Positions 19,467-29,434 of a DNA stretch of 54,608 bases are shown here, one piece after another; position 1 is the stretch's first letter, and the number at the start of each line of letters is the position of its first letter. This stretch comes from Bifidobacterium breve (GTDB taxonomy: Bacteria > Actinomycetota > Actinomycetes > Nanopelagicales > Nanopelagicaceae). A program made the position numbers and the translations under genes. The notes under the pieces are model-generated. The model saw nothing but the letters and a program-made list of their open reading frames with translations. It ran no database searches and was not told where the DNA came from. The stretch spans positions 1 to 54,608 of the forward strand of contig CAMCYS010000011.1 in NCBI GenBank assembly GCA_945885625.1, read 5' to 3'.

Positions 19467-19591
19467 TAAATCTTTTACGAAGTAATTGCATCACGAATCA
19501 TGCGGATGTAGAACTTACCTGCGACGCGCGTACTAAGAGTTGGCACTCGACTTTGATCTGACTCGTACCCCTATTTTACAACTTAAAAACT

Positions 19592-20110
19592 TTATTGATC
19601 AGAAGATTTCTTCTCAGCTGCTTTCTTACTTGGTTTAGCTGGCTTAGCAGCTTTAGCTGGCTTTGGAGGTGGCGTAGGAGCCGGAGATAGCTTTGGCTTA
19701 AACGGTTTTCTACCTGGTTTAACTACAGACGCCAGAGCAGCTTTGCGCTCTAAAATTGCTAAGTCCAATTCGGCTTTCCCAGCAGCGCTAGCAGCTTTCT
19801 TGTCTCTAGCAGTTACGGCGGCAGTTATAGCCGCAAAAGTACGAGCTGTTATTGCATCTGCATCGCTCTTAAATTTAGAAGCAATCTCCTTGCGTGTTAG
19901 ATCTGCCGCTTTGACTGTCGCCATCCAATTTGCTAACTCAGTTTTGAAGTTATCTTGCTCGGTCTTCATGGCTAACTTCCAATTTGCGAGTGCTATTTGA
20001 TATTGCTGAACAGCTAATTGGTAATCGCTCTGGATATCGGCAGATGCTGAATTTGTCGGAGCAATGAGCGCGGTGGAAAGAAGCACGGTTAGCAAGAAGC
20101 GCTTTTTCAT
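19592..20110 (-). CDS. Secreted Ala/Lys-rich coiled-coil protein of unknown function
   Basis: A 172-residue exported protein. A Sec signal peptide (KKRFLLTVLLSTALIAPTNSASA) is followed by a helical, heptad-like region rich in A, K, E and W (about 26-130) and a low-complexity Pro/Lys tail (PAPTPPPKPAKAAKPAKP). I do not recognise a family. The build suggests a cell-wall-associated helical protein. It is divergent from a two-component system, and a tandem TTGTGAA repeat lies in the shared upstream region, so it may be a target of that system. Confidence 0.6.
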   Translation of the reverse strand: MKKRFLLTVLLSTALIAPTNSASADIQSDYQLAVQQYQIALANWKLAMKTEQDNFKTELANWMATVKAADLTRKEIASKFKSDADAITARTFAAITAAVTARDKKAASAAGKAELDLAILERKAALASVVKPGRKPFKPKLSPAPTPPPKPAKAAKPAKPSKKAAEKKSSDQ

Positions 20111-20163
20111 CTTCGACCTTTCAATAGTCCGTCCCAGGGATGCGATAAGGATGCGGGATAAGT

Positions 20164-20181
20164 TTGTGAAAACCTTGTGAA
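20164..20181. promoter_or_regulatory. TTGTGAA direct repeat, candidate OmpR/PhoP-type site
   Basis: TTGTGAA occurs at 20164-20170 and again at 20175-20181, an 11-nt period matching one helical turn. Tandem half-sites with this spacing are usual for OmpR/PhoB-family regulators. It lies between the secreted protein gene (start 20110) and the response regulator (start 20263), so autoregulation or control of the secreted protein is plausible. Confidence 0.35.
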
Positions 20182-20262
20182 TCTTAATGTTTTCGGAAAT
20201 GAAATGGGCAAACCAGCCTGCTGCCCTACCCTTAAAGTGTTCAACGAACTAGCCTTGCCAAC

Positions 20263-20949
20263 ATGTCTGAACGGCCAAAAGTGCTAGTAATCGATGACGA
20301 ACCAGGTGTCCGAGAGCTAATTAGCGAAGCTTTGAGAATCTCTGAAATCACTGCTGTTCAAGCCGCCGATGGTCTCGAAGCGCTATCTCATCTGCGCCGC
20401 GAAAGATTTGATCTACTGATTCTTGATATCAATATGCCAAAACTCGATGGATTGGCGCTACTAGAAAAGTTACGCACTGAAGGAATGTCCATTCCAATAC
20501 TTATGTTAAGCGCACGAGCTGATAAGACAGATATTAATCACGGTTTGCGAATTGGCGCAGATGATTACTTAACTAAACCTTTTAGTATCGAAGAGTTGGT
20601 GTTGCGAGTAAAAGCTATCATGAGGCGGAGTAGAGGTGAAGTTGCCGAAGTCAAAGTTCTTACTTGTGGCCCAATTTTGATGGACTTTTCAAAATATTCA
20701 GTTAAATTCAATGATCAACCAGTTGACTTATCTCCCACTGAGTTCAAGTTGCTAGAACAATTGATTCTCAATCGCGGAAATGTTGTCACTAAAGAGAGTC
20801 TGCTCTCTGAAGTTTGGGAGATAGATTTCAAGAGTAATTCGACTGTGGTTGACACCTATATTTCTTACTTACGCAAAAAATTACATATAGATGGTTTTGA
20901 AGGAATAAAGACAGTTCGCGGTATTGGTTTTCAGATTGTGGCTGATTAA
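20263..20949 (+). CDS. OmpR/PhoB-family response regulator
   Basis: A 228-residue two-domain regulator. The receiver domain (1-120) has the acidic pair DDE at 11-13, the phosphoacceptor D55 (LLILDINMPKLDG), a Ser/Thr position in MLSARAD and Lys in LTKPF. The C-terminal winged helix (130-226) has VDLSPTEFKLLEQL and VVDTYISYLRKKL. It resembles actinobacterial MprA/TcrX regulators. Its stop overlaps the sensor-kinase start by one base, so the two are translated together. Confidence 0.92.
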   Translation: MSERPKVLVIDDEPGVRELISEALRISEITAVQAADGLEALSHLRRERFDLLILDINMPKLDGLALLEKLRTEGMSIPILMLSARADKTDINHGLRIGADDYLTKPFSIEELVLRVKAIMRRSRGEVAEVKVLTCGPILMDFSKYSVKFNDQPVDLSPTEFKLLEQLILNRGNVVTKESLLSEVWEIDFKSNSTVVDTYISYLRKKLHIDGFEGIKTVRGIGFQIVAD

Positions 20950-22181
20950 TGAGATTGCAGACTCGTCTTACGGCTCTAGTCTCGGCCATAATTATCTTGA
21001 TCTCAGCTGCTATTGGACTTTTCGCTATCAGTATCAGTGAAAATAATGAAGTTAGTCGTGTTGATTCAATTCTGAGTTCAGCAATTAATCAACTAGTAGA
21101 TAGCCAGGATGATCCACTTTCCTTGGCTCTATTACTAGCTGATCAAAGTGACCTTAAATTCACGGTTTCATACATTTCAGCGGCCAGAGAAATCACATTG
21201 CTCAATCAAAGTTCCGGAGATTTACTTGGCGTTCCAAGTGACCAAGATTTGTCTGCCGCTCTCTCTAAGGGAATTACGCTAAAAACCGACGAAATGAAAC
21301 GTATCAGAGCCATCAAATTACCCGATGACGAGGTCTTAGTTCTTTCAGTATCACTGGCAGATATCAAAGCTGCTAAGAGCCAAAATATTCGCTACTTATT
21401 CTTTTTTACACTGGCGATGGTTCTATTTGGAACTGCTGTTTCAAATTATCTCTTTCGACACGATAACGAGCTAAATGATGTAGTTAATTCGCTGCAGAAA
21501 AATCAAGAGAGTATGCGTGAGTTTCTCGGGGACGCATCCCACGAACTGCGTACCCCATTAACTGTCATCAAGGGTTACGTCGAGCTGCTCGTTAAGAGTC
21601 AAACACTAGATGCTGCCAAGGCTGCCGAATATTATGAACGGATCCGTCATGAAATCGAACGAATGCAGTCTTTGATTAATGATTTGCTCTTGATCGCCGA
21701 GTTAGAAGATCAAGCGCCGATTGAATCTGAAATCATTAATTTCTCCCGTGAAGTTGCGCATCTGAGTAATGATTTAACGACGCTGCAGCAAAGCCGACCA
21801 ATAGAAACAAAGATTGAGCCCGGCATATTGGTCAATATCTCTCAACACTACGCACAGCAAATGCTGGCCAACATATTTGCCAATCTACGTCGACATACTC
21901 CCGAGGATTCACAAGTGCTAATTGAATTAGCTACGGTCGGCAATAAAGCAGTCTTAACAATTTCTGATGCTGGTTCTGGCTTACCTGAAGAGATCTACAA
22001 ATCAGGCATCCAATATTTCCAGCGATTTGATCGTTCTCGATCACGTGAGTCAGGCGGTAGCGGATTAGGCATGACGATTATGAAGCGAATAGTCGAAAAT
22101 GCGAATGGTTCAATTAGCCTTCAAAAGAGCCAATTTGGTGGCCTTGCAATCAAAATTACCCTGCCAATAAGTCGTGACTAA
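20949..22181 (+). CDS. Sensor histidine kinase, partner of the upstream response regulator
   Basis: A 410-residue membrane kinase. A first membrane helix is at about 9-27 and a second at about 148-167, enclosing a ~120-residue extracellular sensor region. The H-box is FLGDASHELRTPLTVIKGY near residue 195-213. The ATPase part has an N-box-like NIFANLRRHTP, a G1 box DAGSGLPEE and a G2 box SGGSGLGMTIMKRIVE. There is little or no HAMP between helix 2 and the H-box. The signal is unknown; the organisation is MprB/TcrY-like. Confidence 0.9.
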   Translation: MRLQTRLTALVSAIIILISAAIGLFAISISENNEVSRVDSILSSAINQLVDSQDDPLSLALLLADQSDLKFTVSYISAAREITLLNQSSGDLLGVPSDQDLSAALSKGITLKTDEMKRIRAIKLPDDEVLVLSVSLADIKAAKSQNIRYLFFFTLAMVLFGTAVSNYLFRHDNELNDVVNSLQKNQESMREFLGDASHELRTPLTVIKGYVELLVKSQTLDAAKAAEYYERIRHEIERMQSLINDLLLIAELEDQAPIESEIINFSREVAHLSNDLTTLQQSRPIETKIEPGILVNISQHYAQQMLANIFANLRRHTPEDSQVLIELATVGNKAVLTISDAGSGLPEEIYKSGIQYFQRFDRSRSRESGGSGLGMTIMKRIVENANGSISLQKSQFGGLAIKITLPISRD

Positions 22182-22208
22182 CAAGACTTTTGAATTAAGA
22201 TTTGGGTT

Positions 22209-22739
22209 ATGACTTCAACCTACTTGAACTCTCTCAAGAATAAGTCAGAAATTCACATCGAACTGGTCTGTTTGGGAAATATCTGTCGCTCACCTATGGC
22301 TGCTGCGGTGTTGCATAATAAATCGCGAGTGCTATCTGGGCCGAAGTTTTTGGTATCCAGTAGTGGGACATCTGCTTGGCATAACGGCGAGGGGGCAAGT
22401 CCCAGTTCGGTGAAGGTTTGGGAATCGGCGGGATACAAGTATGAGCATGTATCCAGGCCTTTTTCAGTGGATTTCTTCGATCAAAGAGATTTGATTCTGA
22501 CCATGGATCTAAACAATAGGTCCGAGGTATTAAAAAGTGCGAGAAATCAGGCCGACATCAACAAAGTAATGATGCTTCGCTCTTTTGATCCAAAACTGAT
22601 TAATCTCGATACGACTAAATCTGGCGCAGAATTACTACAGGTTCCTGACCCATGGGGCCAGGAAATCACGGCCTACCGTGAAGTTTTTCAAATTGTTGAT
22701 AGCGCAATCGACGGACTAATTGAATACTTCAAAGTTTAA
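22209..22739 (+). CDS. Low-molecular-weight protein-tyrosine phosphatase
   Basis: A 176-residue LMW-PTP. The catalytic P-loop C-x5-R is CLGNICRSPMA near residue 22-32, and the general-acid loop is VPDPWGQ near residue 146-152. SSSGTSAWHNGEGASPSSVKVWESAGY is the family's middle block. These enzymes dephosphorylate tyrosine or arginine residues; PtpA and Wzb are relatives. It follows the kinase by 27 nt with its own TAAGAT-type -10 close to the ATG. Its last codons overlap the convergent uppP stop. Confidence 0.88.
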   Translation: MTSTYLNSLKNKSEIHIELVCLGNICRSPMAAAVLHNKSRVLSGPKFLVSSSGTSAWHNGEGASPSSVKVWESAGYKYEHVSRPFSVDFFDQRDLILTMDLNNRSEVLKSARNQADINKVMMLRSFDPKLINLDTTKSGAELLQVPDPWGQEITAYREVFQIVDSAIDGLIEYFKV

Positions 22740-23566
22740 ATAACACCGGTCGCGAGCAAAATCAATAAAAGTGAACCAAGTGCAATTCGATAAATAATAA
22801 ATGGCGCAAAGCTTTTTGTTGAGACAAACTTTAGTAGCCAAGCGATAACTGCGTATCCGATGACAAATGCGATTCCGGTTGCTAATAAGGTTTCCGTCAT
22901 TGTGAAAACGCCAGTATCGCCGCCTTCTGAGATGGCTCCTTTGAGTTCATAGAAACCACTTCCAAATACCGCTGGCACAGCCAACAGGAAGGAATAGCGA
23001 AGAGCGGCTTGCCGGTTGTAGCCCAGAAAACGACCCATCGCAATCGTGGCACCTGATCTAGATACACCTGGAATCAAGGCAAGTGACTGGGCGAATCCAT
23101 AAAGCACACCATCGCGCACACTTAAATTCGTAAGGTCGCGTTGGCTATTTCCATACTTATCTGCGATGCCCAGAATTACACCAAAGATAATCAAGGTGCT
23201 AGCTATTAACCAGAGTGAACGAAAATCATTACTAATTACATCTTGGCCCAAGTAACCCAAGATGGCAATTGGCAAGCTACCTACAATAATTAGCCAACCC
23301 ATTCGGGCATCTGATTTTTCAGTTGAACTAGTTGTTGGTCGTTTCGTGATTTGGCGAAACCAAGCCAAAATAATCTGCTTAATATCATTGCGAAAGAAAA
23401 TCAAAACCGCTAACTCTGTGCCGATCTGGGTAATTGCGGTGAAGCGAGCCCCCGGATCTTCAGCAGTTCCAAAGAGAGCACCTGCGATGCGAATATGAGC
23501 ACTTGATGAGATCGGTAGGAACTCAGTTAACCCCTGTAGAGCGCCCAGAAATAATGCTTCGAACAA
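22736..23566 (-). CDS. uppP: Undecaprenyl-diphosphatase UppP (BacA)
   Basis: A 276-residue membrane enzyme that recycles undecaprenyl diphosphate to the monophosphate carrier for peptidoglycan. The two family signatures are at the N-terminus (ALFLGALQGLTEFLPISSSAHI, with the catalytic E and SSSAH) and after the middle (ALIPGVSRSGATIAMGRFLGY). About eight membrane helices are present. It may confer bacitracin tolerance, a family property. Its stop overlaps the phosphatase gene's stop in a tail-to-tail arrangement. Confidence 0.95.
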   Translation of the reverse strand: MFEALFLGALQGLTEFLPISSSAHIRIAGALFGTAEDPGARFTAITQIGTELAVLIFFRNDIKQIILAWFRQITKRPTTSSTEKSDARMGWLIIVGSLPIAILGYLGQDVISNDFRSLWLIASTLIIFGVILGIADKYGNSQRDLTNLSVRDGVLYGFAQSLALIPGVSRSGATIAMGRFLGYNRQAALRYSFLLAVPAVFGSGFYELKGAISEGGDTGVFTMTETLLATGIAFVIGYAVIAWLLKFVSTKSFAPFIIYRIALGSLLLILLATGVI

Positions 23567-23635
23567 GGCGGCTCCTAGTTTTTGACTGAATTAGAAGCCC
23601 ATCTTATCGAGGGATCTACTCTAAACTCTGGAATT

Positions 23636-24004
23636 GTGAGTGATTACGAGCCAGAGGTTCAAGAACGCTGGGGCGAGACTGCTGCTTTTCAGCAGTCCCA
23701 AGCACGCACCTCAAAATATTCACATGCTGATTTTGCCGCGGCCAAGGTTGACCAAGAAGCGGTAACTGAAAGATTCGCAACCGCATTTGGAAATGGCGTT
23801 GATTGTCATTCGCCAGAGGTTCAAGAAATTGTCGCGGCGCACCGCGCCGCAATCTCGAAGTGGTTTTATGACTGCAGTAGTGAAATGCAGCGAAACCTAG
23901 CGCTCATGTATATCAGCGATGAACGCTTTAAAAAATATTACGACGGCCGAGTTCGCGGTTTAGCTCAATATGTTCATGATTCAATCATGACCACAAAGAA
24001 CTAG
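23636..24004 (+). CDS. Stand-alone TipAS antibiotic-recognition domain protein
   Basis: About 122 residues from GTG 23636, or up to 140 from TTG 23582. The sequence YEPEVQERWGETAAFQQSQARTSKYS and later AAHRAAISKWFYDCSSEMQRNLALMYISDERFKKYYD is the TipAS fold, the thiopeptide-binding domain of TipAL. The usual N-terminal MerR helix-turn-helix is absent. TipAS alone sequesters thiopeptides or other drugs. Its stop abuts the convergent katG stop with no terminator between them. Confidence 0.75.
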   Translation: MSDYEPEVQERWGETAAFQQSQARTSKYSHADFAAAKVDQEAVTERFATAFGNGVDCHSPEVQEIVAAHRAAISKWFYDCSSEMQRNLALMYISDERFKKYYDGRVRGLAQYVHDSIMTTKN

Positions 24005-26164
<2,160 letters not shown>

Positions 26165-26318
26165 TTAGCCTTTCAATACTTAGAACGTTATAACTAGATC
26201 ATAAACGAGTTCAGTGAATACGCAATTTCTAGCCCATTTCCCCTCAAAATATGAGATTAAGCGGGGAAAAATGGAATTCTCTTGTACCGAAACAATTAAG
26301 AGAACTAGGATTTAAGTT

Positions 26319-26813
26319 ATGACTGATCCCTCATTGTTGAGACTTTATAAACACATGGCTTGGGCCAACCACTCTGTCTTTACCCAGCTAAGTGAACTCC
26401 CTGAAGAAACACTCTCGTTCTCAGCCTGGAATCCAGAGTGGACTGTTGGCGCAATTGCTAACCACATCGTGATGTCGCAGCCTCGATTGCTCGCTCGCTT
26501 GAAAAAAGAAGATGCGCCTGCCGAAACGCCATTCCCGCTCAATTCTGAAGGCATGAAGGCACTCGCTGCGCAGTCACTTAAAAATGATGAAGCTTTTCTG
26601 AATTTGATTGATCAACCTGAAGAAATGCTGACCTTTGTTCGGTACGGAAAGACGGTTTCATTTCTAAACACCACAATCGTCGCCCAAGCGGTTAACCATG
26701 GCATAGAGCATCGCGCACAAATTGCCGACATTCTGGCAGTCAACAAAATGGATGTAATTAACTTAGATGCGCTAGACCCTATTTCTTACGAGCGAGCGCA
26801 CCGAAGTAATTAG
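26319..26813 (+). CDS. DinB-family putative metal-dependent protein
   Basis: A 164-residue four-helix-bundle protein of the DinB/YfiT superfamily. It starts LLRLYKHMAWANHSVFTQLSELP, contains WTVGAIANHIVMSQPRLLARL with the first metal His and ends with VNHGIEHRAQIADILAVN, giving the typical three-His site. Many members are thiol-dependent transferases or damage-linked proteins; function here is unknown. TTCTCTT and AAGAGAA arms (about 26277-26305) lie upstream as a possible hairpin or operator. It ends tail-to-tail with the YCII gene. Confidence 0.75.
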   Translation: MTDPSLLRLYKHMAWANHSVFTQLSELPEETLSFSAWNPEWTVGAIANHIVMSQPRLLARLKKEDAPAETPFPLNSEGMKALAAQSLKNDEAFLNLIDQPEEMLTFVRYGKTVSFLNTTIVAQAVNHGIEHRAQIADILAVNKMDVINLDALDPISYERAHRSN

Positions 26814-27133
26814 TGGAACGGGCGAAGTTCAACTTTTCGGTTGCATGCCTTCGACGCAGCAAAAGCCAACTCACGGGCAGTTTCAGCATATGCTGCTTCA
26901 ATAATCCAGAGCCCGCTGAAATTCTCATTAGCATCAAAGAGTGGCTTATCGGTACTCAAGTTTGCGCCCGCTCGATTGTCAATCACTGTCGCTGACTCGG
27001 GTGCTTGGAGCCCCCAAGCAAAGAACCAGTGGCCGTTGTCGCGCAAGTAATCATTGAACTTATCGATCTCAACCATTTCATCAGGCGTGCCCGAATTAGC
27101 TAGGTCGTCAATTACCGAGATCAGAAATTTCAT
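26810..27133 (-). CDS. YCII-domain protein
   Basis: A 107-residue small alpha/beta protein. The YCII-related core is MKFLISVIDDLANSGTPDEMVEIDKFNDYLRDNGHWFFAWGLQAPESATVID at the N-terminus and GLWIIEAAYAETARELAFAASKACNRKVELRPFH at the C-terminus. The latter ELRPF-type ending is common in actinobacterial YCII proteins, some of which occur beside ECF sigma factors. None is visible here. The function is unknown. It lies downstream of the tRNA-like gene's terminator. Confidence 0.8.
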   Translation of the reverse strand: MKFLISVIDDLANSGTPDEMVEIDKFNDYLRDNGHWFFAWGLQAPESATVIDNRAGANLSTDKPLFDANENFSGLWIIEAAYAETARELAFAASKACNRKVELRPFH

Positions 27134-27163
27134 GCGCAGAGTTTAGCCCAGGAAAATCAGTGG

Positions 27164-27197
27164 GGAAAATAGAAAGAGCCTCGATTTCTCGAGGCTC
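27164..27197 (-). terminator. Terminator after the tRNA-like gene
   Basis: GAGCCTCGA (27176-27184) and TCGAGGCTC (27189-27197) form a 9-bp stem with a 4-nt loop. On the minus strand it is followed by TTTCTATTTT. It lies 68 nt downstream of the tRNA-like sequence and just upstream of the YCII start. Confidence 0.8.
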
Positions 27198-27264
27198 TCC
27201 CATGCACAGCTATCGCAATTCCCGTGATCACTACCAATAGATCGAATCGCACTAACTAAGACTG

Positions 27265-27339
27265 TGGTGGAGACGACGGGGTTCGAACCCGCTCCGATGA
27301 CTTGGTAAACCAACAGGCTGCCAATTACAACACGCCCCC
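27265..27339 (-). tRNA. tRNA-like gene with a non-canonical anticodon arm (possibly decayed)
   Basis: The 75-nt minus-strand sequence starts GGGGGCG and ends CGTCTCC-A-CCA. The acceptor stem pairs over 7 bp (two G-U). The T arm is perfect (GCGGG, TTCGAAC, CCCGT) and the D loop has the usual TAATTGGCAG. The region that should be the anticodon arm reads GTTGG-TTTACCA-AGTCA in canonical register and does not pair. Instead TTGG-TTTA-CCAA makes a tight 4-nt-loop hairpin. By position the anticodon would be UAC (Val), but I would not trust this. Either an aberrant tRNA or a tRNA-derived RNA; it has its own terminator. Confidence 0.5.
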
Positions 27340-27359
27340 AACACGAGAGCGAAGTTACG
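27334..27359. repeat. 26-bp sequence shared with 51306-51331 (5' edge of the tRNA-like gene and upstream flank)
   Basis: The plus-strand stretch beginning GCCCCCAACACGAGAGCGAA and ending GTTACG is identical to 51306-51331. It covers the first six bases of the tRNA-like gene and its upstream flank. Both copies are followed at about 57-65 nt by a copy of the R1 terminator repeat. Confidence 0.85.
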
Positions 27360-27415
27360 GAGTAATCAACAGGTTAAATAAGTTAGATGAAAATCCTGTG
27401 AACGAGAAAAAGTTG

Positions 27416-27487
27416 TGGAAAAGCAAAAGGGACTTGGTGATTAACCAAATCCCGTTTACTACCAAGCCATCGTGGTGAAAGTATGGC
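27416..27487 (-). repeat. R1 terminator repeat, copy a
   Basis: It shares with copies b, c and d the order: AAAGCAAAA, hairpin, ACTACCAA, then GTGGTGAAAGTATGG. The hairpin arms on the plus strand are GGGACTTGGT and ACCAAATCCC. On the minus strand the single change becomes a G-U pair and the stem is followed by a T-rich TTTTGCTTTT, so it works as a terminator for minus-strand transcription. The downstream half is shorter than in copy b. Confidence 0.7.
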
Positions 27488-27507
27488 ACAGAATTCATAA
27501 ATTGTAA

Positions 27508-27605
27508 TAGAAAGCAAAAGGGACTTGGTGATTAACCAAGTCCCGATTACTACCAAACAGTCGTGGTGGAAGTATGACCTAAAACTTTGTTACCCGGAGT
27601 AATAA
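27508..27605 (-). repeat. R1 terminator repeat, copy b (3' end of the DUF885 gene)
   Basis: The best-paired copy: GGGACTTGGT (27519-27528), loop GATTA, ACCAAGTCCC (27534-27543). The 55-60 nt beyond it, up to TTACCCGGAGTAA, are conserved with copy c. On the minus strand it lies right after the DUF885 stop and ends in TTTTGCTTT, which fits a 3'-UTR terminator with a conserved leader portion. Confidence 0.8.
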
Positions 27606-27627
27606 CTTCTGAAAGAAGTTCAGTCAG

Positions 27628-29277
27628 TTACTTTCCATCCCAATTAGCAAGCTCTACGGCAAATGGATCAAGACCCATTGGGCCAATCTTTAGCGCATAG
27701 CTATGGAACTTCTTAAGAGAAAATTCTGAACCTAGCCGAGCCTTGGCATCTTCGCGGGCTTTCATCCAAACGCGCTCGCCTACCTTGTAGGAAATAGCTT
27801 GGCCCGGCCAACCTAAGTAGCGATCTGTTTCGCTACGAGAATGATCTTCGTCAAGCAGTGCTTGCTCGTTTAGAAGTTTGCGTGATGATTCGGCGTTCCA
27901 AACATTGCCATCGAAATCGGTGTAACCAAGGTGCATTCCGATATCTACAACAATGCGAGCTGCGCGCAAAGCTTGCGCTGATAGATAGCCCATTTCGATA
28001 CCTGGTTCATCAAAGGCGCCAAGTTCATTCATAAAGCGCTCGGCATAGAGCGCCCAACCTTCACCATAACCACTAATCCAGGCTGCATTTATCTGAAAAC
28101 GTGAGAGGCGATCTTTTTCAATCGCAACAGTTGCGCATTGCAAGTGGTGGCCTGGTACTGCTTCGTGATACCAAGTAGAAACTAAGTGCCAGCTACTTAC
28201 TTCGTCTTTGCCCAACATTGGAATCCAGGTTGTGCCCGGGCGAGATAAGTCTTCAGATGGTGGGTTGTAATAAGGGGCGGAAGCACTGCCTTCAGGGGCT
28301 AAGCGGGCTTCGCAAATTTTGATGCGATCATCAATATCAAAGTACTCGCCATCCATGCGCACCATTGCGGCATCAGTGAAATCTTGTAGGTACTTAACGA
28401 CATTCTCTGCACCCTTGATTACATACTTAGGGTCATGATCTAAGTGATCGGCAACTTCGCGAAGTGTTTTAGCGCCTGGCTTGATTTGTTCGGCAATCTC
28501 CCACATGCGTGCGTTGATCGCTTTGAGATCTGCCATGCCCCATTCATATGTGGCGCGAAGATCTAACTTTGCGCCAGTGAAGTAGCGTGCCCAAACCGCA
28601 TAGCGATCTGCGTCAACTGCGTCATTTGGGGTTGCAATAGAAAGGTATTCGTTCTTAAGAAACGCTGCAGTTTCGGCTGCCGCTTTTTCAGCGAGCTTGG
28701 CATTGGCATGCATTGCTGGATATTTACCATCTGCATCAAAGTTTTTGCACATCGCACTAAAACCACCGTTGGCATAACTTTCAAGTTGCTCGATCACTCC
28801 ACGCACCTGACGTTGCGCAGTTGTTTTGCCGCTCTTAGCAACTTCCATGATCGCGCCAGTCCAAGACTTGTAGGCGCCATCGACTGCAGCTAAACGCTTA
28901 GCAATATTGTCGAAATCTTGATCACTTGCTTTTGGCATTAATTCAAAAATTGAGCGAACGTTAGAAGGTGGTGAAGTCAGCACATTCCAGAGCACGAATG
29001 ATTCTTGGCTCTCGTGTAGGGCAAGGCCAGACTCGAGGCGCTCTTTCATAACGGCCTGAGCAATTCGATCGATTTCATCTATTGGCTTTAGGGCAACTAG
29101 CTTTGCCAGCGTTGCTTTCGTTAGTTCAGCAGACTTCGCAGCGCCAGCTATTGAGAAATCATCAAGCTTGTCTTGATTGAGGCCATTGCCCAAGTAAGTG
29201 CAGTCCATGGGGCTAAGGGCGGCAGCGTCATCAATGTAAGTGTGGCTGAGTTCGAAGATAGGAGATCTAAATGTCAT
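27628..29277 (-). CDS. DUF885-family putative zinc metallopeptidase
   Basis: About 549 residues from ATG 29277, chosen for the SD AGGA 7 nt upstream. Longer starts run into the R1c terminator. The conserved DUF885 motif WYHEAVPGHHLQCA near residue 370 is gluzincin-like (HExxPGHH), with a downstream YGEGWALYAERFMNELG that supplies a candidate third ligand. No signal peptide is visible. DUF885 proteins are thought to be cytoplasmic or surface carboxypeptidases; the substrate is unknown. Confidence 0.85.
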   Translation of the reverse strand: MTFRSPIFELSHTYIDDAAALSPMDCTYLGNGLNQDKLDDFSIAGAAKSAELTKATLAKLVALKPIDEIDRIAQAVMKERLESGLALHESQESFVLWNVLTSPPSNVRSIFELMPKASDQDFDNIAKRLAAVDGAYKSWTGAIMEVAKSGKTTAQRQVRGVIEQLESYANGGFSAMCKNFDADGKYPAMHANAKLAEKAAAETAAFLKNEYLSIATPNDAVDADRYAVWARYFTGAKLDLRATYEWGMADLKAINARMWEIAEQIKPGAKTLREVADHLDHDPKYVIKGAENVVKYLQDFTDAAMVRMDGEYFDIDDRIKICEARLAPEGSASAPYYNPPSEDLSRPGTTWIPMLGKDEVSSWHLVSTWYHEAVPGHHLQCATVAIEKDRLSRFQINAAWISGYGEGWALYAERFMNELGAFDEPGIEMGYLSAQALRAARIVVDIGMHLGYTDFDGNVWNAESSRKLLNEQALLDEDHSRSETDRYLGWPGQAISYKVGERVWMKAREDAKARLGSEFSLKKFHSYALKIGPMGLDPFAVELANWDGK

Positions 29278-29325
29278 AGGTAGATCCTGCCAAGGTGCCC
29301 CATTTTTGTCCATAGATAGAGCTAT

Positions 29326-29425
29326 TTGGAAAAGCAAAAGGAACTTGGTGATTAACCAAGTCCCAATTACTACCAAACGATCGTGGTGAAAGTATGACCT
29401 AAAACCTTCTTACGCGGAGTAACAA
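29326..29425 (-). repeat. R1 terminator repeat, copy c (3' end of the YeeE gene)
   Basis: Arms on the plus strand are GGAACTTGGT (29340-29349) and ACCAAGTCCC (29355-29364). The one mismatch is a G-U pair on the minus strand. The distal part to TTACGCGGAGTAA matches copy b closely. It follows the YeeE stop (29435) on the minus strand and precedes the DUF885 start. Confidence 0.8.
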
Positions 29426-29434
29426 CCTAACTAT

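Noticed and set aside
19474..19545. 23-codon minus-strand ORF from GTG in the gap after trhO
   Set aside because: There is a TAAAAT box about 26 nt upstream but no Shine-Dalgarno and no family I recognise. The evidence is too thin for a gene call.
27267..27342. tRNA on the plus strand (loop TTGGTAA, anticodon GGT)
   Set aside because: TTCGAAC is palindromic, so both strands look tRNA-like. On the plus strand the T arm would be at the 5' end, and the CCA and terminator fit only the minus strand.
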